Source: Poritiphilus flavus (GTDB taxonomy: Bacteria > Bacteroidota > Bacteroidia > Flavobacteriales > Flavobacteriaceae). From it: 64,000 nt of DNA. Made by a program: the position numbers and the translations under genes. Below, in pieces: positions 8,487 through 17,345 of the stretch. Each line of letters begins with the position of its first letter. The stretch's first letter is position 1. The stretch spans positions 124,001 through 188,000 of the forward strand of contig NZ_WXYO01000003.1 in NCBI RefSeq assembly GCF_009901585.1, given 5' to 3'. The notes beneath the pieces were generated by a model, which saw only the letters and a list, made by a program, of their open reading frames with translations, was not told the DNA's origin and did no database searches.

Positions 8487-9071
8487 ATGAGCCAAAACCT
8501 AGACCAACACTATATTGAGCGGGCTTTAAATGGGGATACCAGAGCCTATGCGGTGCTAATAGACAGATATAAGCATATGGTCTATACTATGGCCGCCCAG
8601 ATAGTCAAAAATAATGAGGATGCGGAAGAAGTTGCTCAGGATGTTTTTTTAAAAGCCTTCAAGGCCTTAAACAGCTATAAGGGGGACGCCAAGTTCTCTA
8701 CATGGCTATATAAAATTGCATATTATCGAAGCCTGGATTATCTGAAGAAAAAGCAAAGAAGAATAAGTACGACCACAATAGACGTTTCACGGGAATACAG
8801 TATTTCTGCTCTGGATAGTGAAATGGATGACATGGAAGTACAGGAAAGACAGCAAATGGTAAAAAAAGCCATACAACAACTTCCGGAAGATGACGGGGTT
8901 TTGATCACATTGCATTATTACGAAGAGCTATCGCTGAAAGAGATTTCAGAAATTATGGGAAACAGTCCCAACGCCTTAAAGGTAAGATTGCACCGGGCGA
9001 GGAAAAAACTGGCAGATTTGTTAAAAAGTACTGTAGAACCGGAAATTTTAAATAGTTATGGAGGAAAATAA
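8487..9071 (+). CDS. ECF (RpoE-like) RNA polymerase sigma factor
   Basis: The 194-residue protein has sigma region 2 at about residues 20-90 (DRYKHMVYTMAAQIVKN, EDAEEVAQDVFLKAFKALN, FSTWLYKIAYYRSLDYLKKK). Region 4 lies at about 130-182 (QLPEDDGVLITLHYYEELS, LKEISEIMGNSPNALKVRL). This is a standard extracytoplasmic-function sigma factor. The next gene overlaps it by 14 bases and encodes a two-helix membrane protein, the usual place of an anti-sigma partner. A nine-base inverted repeat lies just upstream. Confidence 0.95.
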   Translation: MSQNLDQHYIERALNGDTRAYAVLIDRYKHMVYTMAAQIVKNNEDAEEVAQDVFLKAFKALNSYKGDAKFSTWLYKIAYYRSLDYLKKKQRRISTTTIDVSREYSISALDSEMDDMEVQERQQMVKKAIQQLPEDDGVLITLHYYEELSLKEISEIMGNSPNALKVRLHRARKKLADLLKSTVEPEILNSYGGK

Positions 9072-9471
9072 GGAAAAGATACTGGATCAGTTTATCGAGA
9101 AGACCGTTAAGGAAGCCGGTCTGGATTCTCCATCTATGGATTTCACCTCGGTAGTACTTTCAAAGCTGGAATCCCAAAAGAGTACGATTACAGCTTACAA
9201 ACCCTTGATCTCTTCCCGTACCTGGGCTATACTGATCGCGATCCTCTCTGCTACCGGGATCTGGGTTTTGTTTGGTAAGGCAGAATTTGAGTTCAGATGG
9301 CTTAAGGGTTTGGGCCTGGATACCTCTGCAATTAGCACATATATGGACAGGCCGGTTAATATTGAACTACCGGATATTGCCATGTATGCTATTGTAATTA
9401 TGGCACTCTTTGCCTTACTTCAGGCAATTCTACTAAAGGCACGCTGGGATAAACGTTTTCTTCCGGGTTGA
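9058..9471 (+). CDS. Two-helix membrane protein, putative anti-sigma partner
   Basis: The 137-residue protein starts inside the sigma gene (14-base overlap), so translation is probably coupled. It has an acidic soluble N-terminus (1-45), a hydrophobic helix at about 51-70 (TWAILIAILSATGIWVLF), a short loop and a second helix at about 103-127, ending in a basic tail. No zinc-binding HxxxCxxC motif is present. The anti-sigma role is inferred from position and topology, not from a recognised domain. Confidence 0.6.
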   Translation: MEENKEKILDQFIEKTVKEAGLDSPSMDFTSVVLSKLESQKSTITAYKPLISSRTWAILIAILSATGIWVLFGKAEFEFRWLKGLGLDTSAISTYMDRPVNIELPDIAMYAIVIMALFALLQAILLKARWDKRFLPG

Positions 9472-9498
9472 ACGGGTCCAGATCCAGGGATGCCGGAA

Positions 9499-9855
9499 TC
9501 AGATCAGGTAGTTTAAAGCCCAGTACATCAGTCCGAATTGCAAAGGAATACGTGCTATGAGTAGCCATACGGGTAGCCCCATACTCGCTTTTTTATCCCG
9601 TAACATATGAATATGTACAAGCAGGAAAACCACCAGCATCAGGACAATACCGTAGACGCTTATATTTCTGGTACCTGAAAAACACAGGCCCAGGCCCAAT
9701 AAGATCTCAGCAATCCCGCTAAGCCAGACCAACAGCTCTGGTTTCGGGAGGTAGGCAGGCATAATGCGCAGATATATGCGTGGGCGGATAAAGTGAAACA
9801 AGCCAGCAAAAACATAAATGCCGGCCATAAGATAAAGGTGCCAGGGATACTGCAT
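9499..9855 (-). CDS. DoxX-like four-helix membrane protein
   Basis: The 118-residue protein has four hydrophobic helices and the motifs YVFAGLFHFIRP and LSGIAEILLGLGL, which match the DoxX/MauE-like membrane family. Roles proposed for these families involve quinone or thiol redox chemistry, but nothing here fixes the substrate. It is a single gene, convergent with the sigma/partner pair. Confidence 0.78.
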   Translation of the reverse strand: MQYPWHLYLMAGIYVFAGLFHFIRPRIYLRIMPAYLPKPELLVWLSGIAEILLGLGLCFSGTRNISVYGIVLMLVVFLLVHIHMLRDKKASMGLPVWLLIARIPLQFGLMYWALNYLI

Positions 9856-9934
9856 GATGGCCTAAATTAATACAAAAAGCTTAGCTTGAGCAAACCAATT
9901 CAGGCTATAAACGGTATCCCTGGCCTTTCTTAAT

Positions 9935-11821
9935 TTATTTCACCATTTCGTAACTCCGCTTGATGAAGCGGGTTAGCTCTTCCCCTTTCAACAAACCTTT
10001 GGATAATCTTGCCAGATCAATTGATTGATTGATGAGGCGCTCTCTTTTCTTAGCGGTTTTGGTGTTGAGGATCTCACTGACCAACTCGTGGTTGGTATTG
10101 ACAATAAGATTGTACATTTCCGGCATATTACCCATGCCGAACATCCCACCGCCTCCGGTTTGTTGCATTTCCTTCATCCTGCGCATGAATTCCGGTTCCG
10201 TGATCATAAACGGAGCCGCATCACTGTCCATGGCCTCCAGTTGTACGGTATAGCTCTTGTCGTCTATCACCTCTTCGAGATTGCCTTTGAGCTTTTCCTT
10301 CTCCTCATCAGAAAGTTTGGAGATCTGCGTATCCTCCTTTTTGATGAGGTTATCCAGGTTGTCCGCATCCACTCTTGCGAAGGACAATTTCTCTTTGGAA
10401 GTTTCCAGTTTCTGCATCAAATGAGATACGATAGGGGAGTCCATCAACAGCACTTCGTAGCCCTTGGCCTTTGCGGCCTCAATATAGCTGTGTTGCGCTT
10501 CTTTGTCTGAGGCGTAAAGCACTACCAGCTTGTCGTCCTTATCCGTTTGCAGATCTTTTATCTTCTCCTGCAGTTCTTCAAACGTAAAGTAATTACCATC
10601 AACCGTAGGGTAAAGTGCAAATTTGTCAGCCTTTTCAAAGAATTTTTCTTCGGACAACATTCCGTACTCAATGACGATCTTAATGTCATTCCATTTCTTT
10701 TCAAAATCCTCCCGGTCTTTTTTGAAGATAGAACTAAGCTTATCCGCAACCTTTCTTGTGATATATGAGGAGATCTTTTTTACCGCCCCATCTGCCTGCA
10801 GGTAAGACCGCGACACATTTAACGGAATGTCCGGAGAATCTATAACTCCTCTTAGCATGGTAAGGAATTCCGGTACTATCCCTTCTACATTATCCGTAAC
10901 AAATACCTGGTTCTGATATAGCTGAATCCGGTCTTTCTGGATATTGAGATCGGTTGTCAGTTTCGGAAAATATAGTATTCCGGTAAGGTTAAAAGGGTAA
11001 TCTACATTCAGGTGGATGTGGAACAGGGGTTCCTCAAATTGCATAGGGTATAACTCCCGGTAGAAACCTTTATAGTCTTCCTCTTTCAGGCTGGCAGGTT
11101 TTTTAGTCCAGGCCGGATTGGGATTGTTGATGATATCGTCTACTTCCTGAGTTGGGGCCGGATCTTCTTCTTTGGCTCCCTCTGGTTTTGGAAGGGTTTC
11201 CGTACGTGTCCCAAACTTGATCGGGATTGGCATGAACTTGTTGTACTTCCTTAGCAATTCCCTGATCCGGGATTCTTCGAGAAATTCGGTGGAGTCTTCC
11301 GCTATATGAAGTATGATCTCCGTACCGTGAGATTCTTTGTTTCCCTTTTTTAGTGTAAATTCCGGAGAGCCGTCGCAAGACCAGTGCGCCGCAGGCTCGT
11401 CTTTGTAACTCTTGGTGATGATCTCTACTTTATCTGCAACCATGAAGGCGGAGTAGAAGCCAAGTCCAAAATGACCTATGATACCCGCATCCTTACCGCT
11501 GTCCTTGTACTTATCTAAAAACTCCTCTGCTCCGGAGAAGGCAACTTCATTGATGTATTTCTTTACCTCTGTGGAAGTCATCCCGATTCCCTGGTCCAGT
11601 ACGTGAAGCTTTTTGTTCTCCTTATCCACCTTTACTTCTATCTGAGGATCGCCGTATTCTATTTTGGCTTCCCCTATGGAGGTAAGATGTCTGAGCTTTA
11701 AAGTAGCGTCTGTAGCATTGGAGATCAGTTCCCTGAGGAAGATCTCGTGATCGCTGTATAAGAATTTCTTAATTAATGGAAATATGTTTTCTACTGAAAC
11801 ATTGATTTTGCCTGTGGCCAT
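9935..11821 (-). CDS. htpG: Molecular chaperone HtpG (Hsp90)
   Basis: The 628-residue product matches bacterial Hsp90, a cytosolic ATP-dependent chaperone. The N-terminal GHKL ATPase domain shows ELISNATDA, DQGIGM and GHFGLGFYSAF. The middle domain carries the catalytic-arginine region (FLTMLRGVIDSPDIPLNVSR). The C-terminal dimerisation domain ends near RFIKRSYEMVK. A longer frame begins at a TTG at 11842, but the ATG at 11821 starts at the conserved MATGKINV and is preferred. It stands alone, divergent from the candidate small RNA. Confidence 0.97.
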   Translation of the reverse strand: MATGKINVSVENIFPLIKKFLYSDHEIFLRELISNATDATLKLRHLTSIGEAKIEYGDPQIEVKVDKENKKLHVLDQGIGMTSTEVKKYINEVAFSGAEEFLDKYKDSGKDAGIIGHFGLGFYSAFMVADKVEIITKSYKDEPAAHWSCDGSPEFTLKKGNKESHGTEIILHIAEDSTEFLEESRIRELLRKYNKFMPIPIKFGTRTETLPKPEGAKEEDPAPTQEVDDIINNPNPAWTKKPASLKEEDYKGFYRELYPMQFEEPLFHIHLNVDYPFNLTGILYFPKLTTDLNIQKDRIQLYQNQVFVTDNVEGIVPEFLTMLRGVIDSPDIPLNVSRSYLQADGAVKKISSYITRKVADKLSSIFKKDREDFEKKWNDIKIVIEYGMLSEEKFFEKADKFALYPTVDGNYFTFEELQEKIKDLQTDKDDKLVVLYASDKEAQHSYIEAAKAKGYEVLLMDSPIVSHLMQKLETSKEKLSFARVDADNLDNLIKKEDTQISKLSDEEKEKLKGNLEEVIDDKSYTVQLEAMDSDAAPFMITEPEFMRRMKEMQQTGGGGMFGMGNMPEMYNLIVNTNHELVSEILNTKTAKKRERLINQSIDLARLSKGLLKGEELTRFIKRSYEMVK

Positions 11822-11961
11822 GTCTAAATATTTTTTAGTCAATTACTACTGCCGAAAGGCAAAAAAAGTACCATTGTTAAAAACAGTGACAAACTGACAC
11901 CCCTCAGGGCCATAAAAACAAGGGGAAGTAAAAGTTTAACATATTTTTTTGTTTAATATAT

Positions 11962-11992
11962 TTGTTTAAATATTAAACGTTATATATATTTG
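11962..11992 (+). promoter_or_regulatory. Strong Bacteroidota-type promoter for a short transcript
   Basis: TTG (11962-11964), 20 bases, then TATATTTG (11985-11992) matches the -33/-7 consensus almost perfectly. The predicted start is about 11998. The next strong terminator is only about 110 bases away and no full gene lies between. Confidence 0.7.
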
Positions 11993-11997
11993 ACATG

Positions 11998-12109
11998 ATT
12001 ATCAATGACTTAGTTGCTATGAAGGAGTCGCTAATGTTTTGTAATCAGTTTGTTTATTAATTGGTTAGGTTGTTTGAAAAGCGTGCTTTCCCCGAAAGCG
12101 CGCTTTTTT
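11998..12109 (+). ncRNA. Candidate small RNA (about 110 nt) upstream of tetR-aarF
   Basis: A consensus promoter (11962-11992) and a 13-bp GC-rich intrinsic terminator (12078-12109) bracket about 110 bases that contain no recognised gene. A 21-codon frame from an ATG at 11995 ends at 12060, but its start would precede the predicted transcript start. An inner ATG at 12019 leaves 13 codons (MKESLMFCNQFVY). The element is therefore either a regulatory RNA or a transcript with a tiny peptide. Confidence 0.5.
12078..12109 (+). terminator. Strong intrinsic terminator
   Basis: A 13-bp stem (AAAGCGTGCTTTC with GAAAGCGCGCTTT, one G-T wobble) closes a CCC loop and is followed by a T run. It ends the candidate small RNA. 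Confidence 0.88.
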
Positions 12110-12183
12110 ATGCAATATTCCCAAATAATTAACATCTATATTGTATAATATTTTTTAAATTTGCTTAAACAAAAATTCTAAAA

Positions 12184-12843
12184 ATGGCAACAAAAGCGGC
12201 GGCGAAAAAGGACCTCAGGAAAAACATCATTTCCGCATATATGGAGTTCGTGCTGGAAAACGAAACTAGGCCAAGATCCGTATTCAAATTCTGCAAATTG
12301 AACAATATAAAAGAAGAGGATTTTTATAAACATTTTGGTTCCATTGAAGGACTTGAAAAAGAGGTATGGCAGCAGTTCTATCACCAGACTTCTTCGCTAT
12401 TGGAGAAGAATGAAGCTTATGAAAGCTATTCCAGCAGGGATAAAATGCTCAGCTTTTTCTTTACATTCTTTGAATTGCTGACCCTTAACAGAAGTTATGC
12501 CCTTTTTGCACTTGGATCGCATAAGAATACCCTGAGCAGCCTGGAGCAGTTATCTGTATTAAGGCGTTCGTACAAGGATTTCGTCAATCTGCTTATTTCA
12601 GAAGATAATGCTGAGAAGAACCTGAAGATAACGAAATACAACCCAAAGTTGCTTTCCGAAGCGGCCTGGTTACAGTTTTTGTTTTTGCTCAAATTCTGGA
12701 TAGACGATTCTTCCGCCGGATTTGAAAAAACAGATCTGGCCATAGAGAAATCGGTCAATACCATTTTTGATGTATTTGACAATACTCCCCTGGAACGCAT
12801 AGTAGATCTCGGAAAATTCCTTTTTAAAGAAAGATTCGCCTAA
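12184..12843 (+). CDS. TetR family transcriptional regulator
   Basis: The 219-residue protein begins with a helical DNA-binding domain of the TetR type (about 10-60: AAKKDLRKNIISAYMEF, RSVFKFCKLNNI, FYKHFGSIEGLEKEVW). A longer all-helical ligand-binding region follows. The recognition-helix segment EDFYKHFGS fits the TetR consensus. The gene lies 18 bases before the ABC1-kinase gene and the two are probably an operon, an arrangement I associate with Bacteroidota. A TAAATTTG -7-like box is present near 12154. The ligand is unknown. Confidence 0.82.
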   Translation: MATKAAAKKDLRKNIISAYMEFVLENETRPRSVFKFCKLNNIKEEDFYKHFGSIEGLEKEVWQQFYHQTSSLLEKNEAYESYSSRDKMLSFFFTFFELLTLNRSYALFALGSHKNTLSSLEQLSVLRRSYKDFVNLLISEDNAEKNLKITKYNPKLLSEAAWLQFLFLLKFWIDDSSAGFEKTDLAIEKSVNTIFDVFDNTPLERIVDLGKFLFKERFA

Positions 12844-12861
12844 CATATATCCCTGAATTTA

Positions 12862-14199
12862 ATGAAGACCTTAGACAGGATACCTACTGGAAAAATAGAA
12901 AGAGCCGGACAACTCGTAAAAACCGGCATCAAAGTCGGAGGAAATTATGTTAAGTACTACGGCAAGAAACTGGTGACCCCGGGACTGGATAAGGAAGAAT
13001 TGAACGAGAATAATGCCTCGGATATTTACGACGGTCTTAAAAATCTAAAGGGAAGTGCGCTGAAAGTTGCTCAAATGCTAAGTATGGAGAAGAATCTTCT
13101 GCCACGTGCCTATGTGGAGAGGTTTTCCCTTGCTCAGTTTTCAGTTCCCCCACTCTCAGCGCCTTTGGTGAGGAAAACCTTCAGAAAATATTTCGGTAAA
13201 TATCCGGAAGAGGTTTTTGACACTTTTAACGAGAACTCTATCAATGCTGCCAGCATAGGCCAGGTACATAAGGCCTCAAAAAAAGGTACGGAATTGGCCG
13301 TAAAAATTCAATATCCCGGTGTAGCGGAAAGCATAAGCAGTGACCTTGCCCTTGTAAAGCCTGTAGCCCTGCGCATGTTCAACCTCCAGGCCAAGGATTC
13401 CGATAAATATTTTAAAGAGGTAGAGCACAAACTCATTGAGGAAACAAATTATGAACTCGAGCTGAGCCAAAGTGTTGAGATCACCACAGCTTGCCAGCAT
13501 ATCCCAAATCTTGAGTTTCCGAGATACTACAAAGAATTATCCAGTGAACGTATACTCACCATGGACTGGATGCACGGTCAGCATTTGGGCGAATTTACCA
13601 AAACCGCCTTCGATGCGGATCTGGGAAATAAGCTGGGGCAAACCCTTTGGGATTTCTATATGTTGCAGATGCATGGACTTAGAAAAGTACATGCGGATCC
13701 GCATCCCGGGAATTTCCTGGTCAGCGAAAGAGACACTTTGATCGCTATAGATTTCGGATGTATCAAGGAATTGCCGGATGAGTTTTACAATCCTTATTTT
13801 GAGCTGGCACAAAGGGATAATATCAATGATGACGAGTACCTGACTCAAAAATTGGTAGACCTGGAGATACTGTCCAGTCAAGATACCCCGGAGGAACATC
13901 GTTTTTTCAAAGCTCTGTTCAAGGAAATGCTGAGCTTGTTTACCTCTCCGTTTAACGAAGCCGAATTTGATTTTGGAGATGAGGTATTCTGGGGCCGTAT
14001 CGCCGACCTGAGCGAGCGCTATTCCAAGGACGAGCGCATCAGGCGTATGAACGGGAACAGAGGCTCAAAACATTTCCTGTATATAAATCGAACATTCTTT
14101 GGGCTTTATAACCTGCTCCATGACCTTAAAGCCAAAGTGACGGTAAAGAACTTTGAAAAGTACCTTACCGGGTTTCCTGTCAGAAAGGCCAGCGCATAA
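12862..14199 (+). CDS. ABC1/UbiB (AarF) family atypical kinase
   Basis: The 445-residue protein belongs to the AarF/UbiB/COQ8 protein-kinase-like family. Visible features are the KxGQ-like motif as K68-V-A-Q71, the alanine-rich loop NAASIGQVHKA (128-138) that replaces the usual P-loop, and the ATP-binding lysine K148 in AVKIQYPG. The catalytic loop is HADPHPGN (277-284) and the metal-binding aspartate is in IDFGC (D297). The family acts in isoprenoid quinone or lipid metabolism; flavobacteria use menaquinone, so a UbiB role in ubiquinone synthesis is not implied. Cotranscribed with the TetR gene. Confidence 0.92.
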   Translation: MKTLDRIPTGKIERAGQLVKTGIKVGGNYVKYYGKKLVTPGLDKEELNENNASDIYDGLKNLKGSALKVAQMLSMEKNLLPRAYVERFSLAQFSVPPLSAPLVRKTFRKYFGKYPEEVFDTFNENSINAASIGQVHKASKKGTELAVKIQYPGVAESISSDLALVKPVALRMFNLQAKDSDKYFKEVEHKLIEETNYELELSQSVEITTACQHIPNLEFPRYYKELSSERILTMDWMHGQHLGEFTKTAFDADLGNKLGQTLWDFYMLQMHGLRKVHADPHPGNFLVSERDTLIAIDFGCIKELPDEFYNPYFELAQRDNINDDEYLTQKLVDLEILSSQDTPEEHRFFKALFKEMLSLFTSPFNEAEFDFGDEVFWGRIADLSERYSKDERIRRMNGNRGSKHFLYINRTFFGLYNLLHDLKAKVTVKNFEKYLTGFPVRKASA

Positions 14200-14292
14200 A
14201 TCAATTATTTTTTGGTTATCTTAGATTTTGCGTTAAGCTTTACAACTTAAGGAACCGATCAGACTTTTCAAAAGAACGAAACAAACCACAAC

Positions 14293-15300
14293 ATGTACAA
14301 CTCCAAAATAATAGGCCTGGGTTATTTTGTGCCCGATAACGTCGTGACCAATGACGACCTTTCCAAACTGATGGATACCAATGACGAATGGATCCAGGAA
14401 AGAACAGGTATCAAAGAACGAAGGCATGTGATCAAAGGAGAGGACACTACAACTTCTATGGGAGTCAAGGCCGCCAGGATTGCCATTGAAAGGGCCGGAA
14501 TTGATAAGGACGATATTGATTTCATTGTATTCGCGACCTTAAGTCCTGATTACTACTTCCCGGGCCCGGGAGTGTTGGTACAGCGAGATCTGGGAATCAA
14601 AACCGTTGGGGCTGTGGATATCAGAAATCAATGTTCCGGTTTTGTTTACGGCGTTTCTCTGGCAGATCAGTATATCAAGAGTGGGATGTATAAAAACGTA
14701 CTGGTGATCGGTTCGGAATTGCACTCCCACGGCCTGGATATGACCACACGTGGAAGAGCTGTCTCTGTGATCTTTGGCGATGGTGCCGGAGCGGCGGTAC
14801 TCAGCAGGGAAGAAGATACCGAAAAGGGTATACTATCTACGCACCTGCACTCGGAAGGCCAGCATGCTGAGGAGCTCTCGCTGATAGCCCCGGGAATGGG
14901 TAAGCGATGGGTAAATGATATTCTGGCAGACAACGATCCTGAAGATGAGTCTTATTTTCCATACATGAACGGGCAGTTCGTTTTTAAGAATGCGGTTGTT
15001 CGATTTAGCGAAGTTATTATGGAAGGTCTCGCTGCCAATAATTTACAGCCCTCACAGATTGACATGCTCATACCGCATCAGGCCAACCTGAGGATCTCTC
15101 AATTTGTACAGAAGAAATTCGGGTTGAGGGACGACCAGGTATTTAACAATATCATGAGTTATGGGAATACCACAGCTGCCTCTATACCCATTGCCCTAAC
15201 GGAAGCCTGGGAGCAAGGGAAGGTCAAAGAAGGAGACCTGGTGGTGCTCGCTGCTTTTGGTAGTGGCTTTACCTGGGGTAGTGCGATTATCAGATGGTGA
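14293..15300 (+). CDS. 3-oxoacyl-ACP synthase III (FabH-like)
   Basis: The 335-residue thiolase-fold enzyme has the catalytic triad of FabH: C114 in IRNQCSGF, H262 in PHQAN and N292 in YGNTTAAS. The N-terminal TNDEWIQERTGI motif is typical. FabH condenses an acyl-CoA with malonyl-ACP to start fatty acid synthesis. The gene is not beside plsX or acpP, so it may be a second copy or a related acyl-condensing enzyme rather than the housekeeping FabH. It is followed closely by an FMN-binding protein gene. Confidence 0.9.
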   Translation: MYNSKIIGLGYFVPDNVVTNDDLSKLMDTNDEWIQERTGIKERRHVIKGEDTTTSMGVKAARIAIERAGIDKDDIDFIVFATLSPDYYFPGPGVLVQRDLGIKTVGAVDIRNQCSGFVYGVSLADQYIKSGMYKNVLVIGSELHSHGLDMTTRGRAVSVIFGDGAGAAVLSREEDTEKGILSTHLHSEGQHAEELSLIAPGMGKRWVNDILADNDPEDESYFPYMNGQFVFKNAVVRFSEVIMEGLAANNLQPSQIDMLIPHQANLRISQFVQKKFGLRDDQVFNNIMSYGNTTAASIPIALTEAWEQGKVKEGDLVVLAAFGSGFTWGSAIIRW

Positions 15301-15320
15301 TCTAAAGGAAATTAAAACGT

Positions 15321-15866
15321 ATGGGAAAGCGGCAGGCGAAGCTGAGCAGCAGGCTTATTAATTTTATCTCGGAGCAAAAACTCTTCTTTGTGGGCACAGC
15401 CATGGAGGAAGGAACCATAAACATATCACCCAAGGGTATGGATTCCCTAAGGGTTATTGACCAGAATCGGGTAATATGGCTTAATCTTACCGGCAGTGGG
15501 AACGAAACTGCCACACACCTTAAAAACAATAGCAGAATGACGTTAATGTTTTGCGCATTCGACAAAAAACCACTCATCCTCAGGCTTTACGGAACGGCCA
15601 AAGTCCATCACCAAAGGGACGCGGAATGGAAGGAGCACATCGGATTATTTCCTGAGATCCCAGGAGCCAGGCAACTTATCGATATGCAAATAGAGCTGGT
15701 ACAGTCTTCCTGTGGCTTTGGCGTACCCCTAATGGATTACATGGGGGAACGGCATCTGCTGGATACCTGGGCGCAGGAAAAGGGAGAAGAAGGCCTGCTG
15801 GAATACCGAAAGCAAAAGAATACCACCAGCCTGGACGGGCATCCTACGGGTATTTTTGAGACTTAG
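15321..15866 (+). CDS. Pyridoxamine 5'-phosphate oxidase family protein (FMN-binding split barrel)
   Basis: The 181-residue protein has the split-barrel features of the PNPOx-like family: ISEQKLFFVGTA at the N-terminus, NISPKGMDSLRVID, WLNLTGSGNET and MTLMFCAF. These proteins bind FMN or a related flavin and act as small-molecule oxidoreductases; the substrate is not predictable. It follows the FabH-like gene by 20 bases and is probably cotranscribed with it. Confidence 0.85.
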   Translation: MGKRQAKLSSRLINFISEQKLFFVGTAMEEGTINISPKGMDSLRVIDQNRVIWLNLTGSGNETATHLKNNSRMTLMFCAFDKKPLILRLYGTAKVHHQRDAEWKEHIGLFPEIPGARQLIDMQIELVQSSCGFGVPLMDYMGERHLLDTWAQEKGEEGLLEYRKQKNTTSLDGHPTGIFET

Positions 15867-15934
15867 TTAAATCCATAGTTTTCGTGAAAGTGTCTCCGGC
15901 TCCAGGGCGAGTTAAGCCCAATATCGAATCTGAA
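15863..15934 (-). pseudogene. Short coding-like remnant or dispersed repeat
   Basis: On the minus strand a 23-codon frame between two stops reads FRFDIGLNSPWSRRH then FHENYGFN. It has no start codon and overlaps the stop of the FMN-binding protein gene. It looks like the C-terminal tail of a lost gene or a translated dispersed repeat. The identity is uncertain. Confidence 0.25.
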
Positions 15935-15969
15935 CTACCTTGAGGTGCATATATGCCAGGAAAGGGGAT

Positions 15970-16308
15970 TTACTCAGTGATTTCCACCAACCATTTAGCG
16001 ATTTGTTTCTTAAGACCGCTGTCCAGGGAAGTGATCTTGATATGCTTTAAGGTATTGCCTTGTCCTTCCAATAGGCCAGCCGGATCTTTTAACCTTTCGA
16101 TATTGTAAAATCCCAGAGTGATGTGTTTCTTAGCAAATCGCATATAAGCAAAGTCCTTTCCGTTGTTGAAAACAGGCATTTTCCATTTTATTTCTTCGCG
16201 CACCTCACTCACCGACCTATGTACAAGTTCTCTTAGCTCCTCCAGTACAATGACCTGCTCCTCTGTGGCTCCGGCTATATAATCGCTAATCTGGCTGTTA
16301 TAGTTCAT
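15970..16308 (-). CDS. DUF1801 (YdhG-like) protein
   Basis: The 112-residue protein matches the DUF1801/YdhG fold: ELRELVHRSVSEVREEIKWKMPVF, then FAYMRFAKKHITLGFYN and a C-terminal helix (LKKQIAKWLVEI). Function is unknown. Its start overlaps the end of the upstream DUF4199 gene by 11 bases, so the two are translationally linked. Confidence 0.8.
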   Translation of the reverse strand: MNYNSQISDYIAGATEEQVIVLEELRELVHRSVSEVREEIKWKMPVFNNGKDFAYMRFAKKHITLGFYNIERLKDPAGLLEGQGNTLKHIKITSLDSGLKKQIAKWLVEITE

Positions 16309-16837
16309 TTTTTGTATTTGATTTTAGAAAGAAACTCAGCAGTAAGGTGAAGGCAAGCCCTGTTATAAGGTTTCCTACAAAGGCGTAAAAACTTTGGGTA
16401 GAAGTACTCAAATAAGCTGCTTTTTCTTCAAGTTTTGCATTTAACATATCCGCCTTTACACCGGCGGTTTCCATTTTCAATCTCAGTGCCTCAAGGGTTT
16501 CAATTACATAAGACGGGTATAATATTTCATAAAAAATAACCGTAAAAACCACACTGAATATCGCGGTTGCGGCGCTAACTATTAACCCCTGTACAAAGGC
16601 CTCTCTATATTTTATACCTCTTCCAAGTGTTTCTTTCCGTTTCTTAATGGCAAAATAGATCGCGAAGAGCAGAAAAAGGTAGAGCATTAGAAAGAGTATG
16701 GTTCCGCCAGTCATTTCAGTTTCCAAAGCAATGGCTTCGGGACCGATCAATTTGAATGCAATAAGGGTCAGCAATAGGGCGGTGCCTGCCAGTGCTACTA
16801 CAAATCCGTAAATTAGGGCTGTCTTTAGTTTTGCCAT
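16298..16837 (-). CDS. DUF4199 family membrane protein
   Basis: From the ATG at 16837 the product is 179 residues; a longer frame reaches 16888 but adds a leader unlike the family. Four hydrophobic helices are visible (about 5-29, 38-60, 72-100 and 140-168), with the soluble segment rich in charged residues before the last helix. This matches DUF4199, a Bacteroidota membrane family of unknown function. It lies between the LuxR-type gene and the DUF1801 gene, all on the minus strand. Confidence 0.8.
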   Translation of the reverse strand: MAKLKTALIYGFVVALAGTALLLTLIAFKLIGPEAIALETEMTGGTILFLMLYLFLLFAIYFAIKKRKETLGRGIKYREAFVQGLIVSAATAIFSVVFTVIFYEILYPSYVIETLEALRLKMETAGVKADMLNAKLEEKAAYLSTSTQSFYAFVGNLITGLAFTLLLSFFLKSNTKNEL

Positions 16838-16916
16838 TTTCTCGTTTTTAGCTGAGGTAAAATTCAAATTCAAATTGGCAAAATTCAACTAAATGAGGTT
16901 GGAAAAAAGGGTGGAT

Positions 16917-17345
16917 TTAATGGTTTCCACTCTTTTGTAGAACCCTGTCGCCATAAAACCTGAGTTCCTTTCGGTTTTTCAATCCCGTCTTTTTGTATAT
17001 TCTGTTGATATGGCTCTTTACCGTGCTGATATCAACAAAGAGTTCATCCGCGATTTCCTGGTTCTTCTTACCCGAACAAATAAGCTCAATAACCTCCCGT
17101 TCCCGGTCCGAAAGTCGTTCTTTATAGGCAATTTCAACTGCCTCGGTGTTCTTATTATTCCCCAAAGCCATCCCAAGTCCACAGACCAACAGTATAAAAG
17201 GCACCAACAGTAAGGCATTCACATTATTGATCTCTACAATGCCGTAGCTATTGGAATAATGGAATATATCAAAGATCAGTACTCCTAAGCTTATGAGTAC
17301 CGTTAAGAAAACCAAAAGTTTATTTTTTTTGATAGTGTTTACCAT
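16917..17345 (-). CDS. Membrane-anchored LuxR-type helix-turn-helix regulator
   Basis: The 142-residue protein has two N-terminal membrane helices (about 9-27 and 43-62) and a C-terminal LuxR/GerE DNA-binding domain (about 76-135) with LSDREREVIELICSGKKN and STVKSHINRIYKKTGL. It lacks a receiver domain, so it is probably a membrane-tethered regulator sensing the envelope directly. It heads a minus-strand cluster with the DUF4199 and DUF1801 genes and may regulate them. Confidence 0.85.
   Translation of the reverse strand: MVNTIKKNKLLVFLTVLISLGVLIFDIFHYSNSYGIVEINNVNALLLVPFILLVCGLGMALGNNKNTEAVEIAYKERLSDREREVIELICSGKKNQEIADELFVDISTVKSHINRIYKKTGLKNRKELRFYGDRVLQKSGNH

Noticed and set aside
11995-12060. 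21-codon leader peptide
   Set aside because: Its ATG lies upstream of the predicted transcript start; kept only as a possible alternative in the small-RNA entry.
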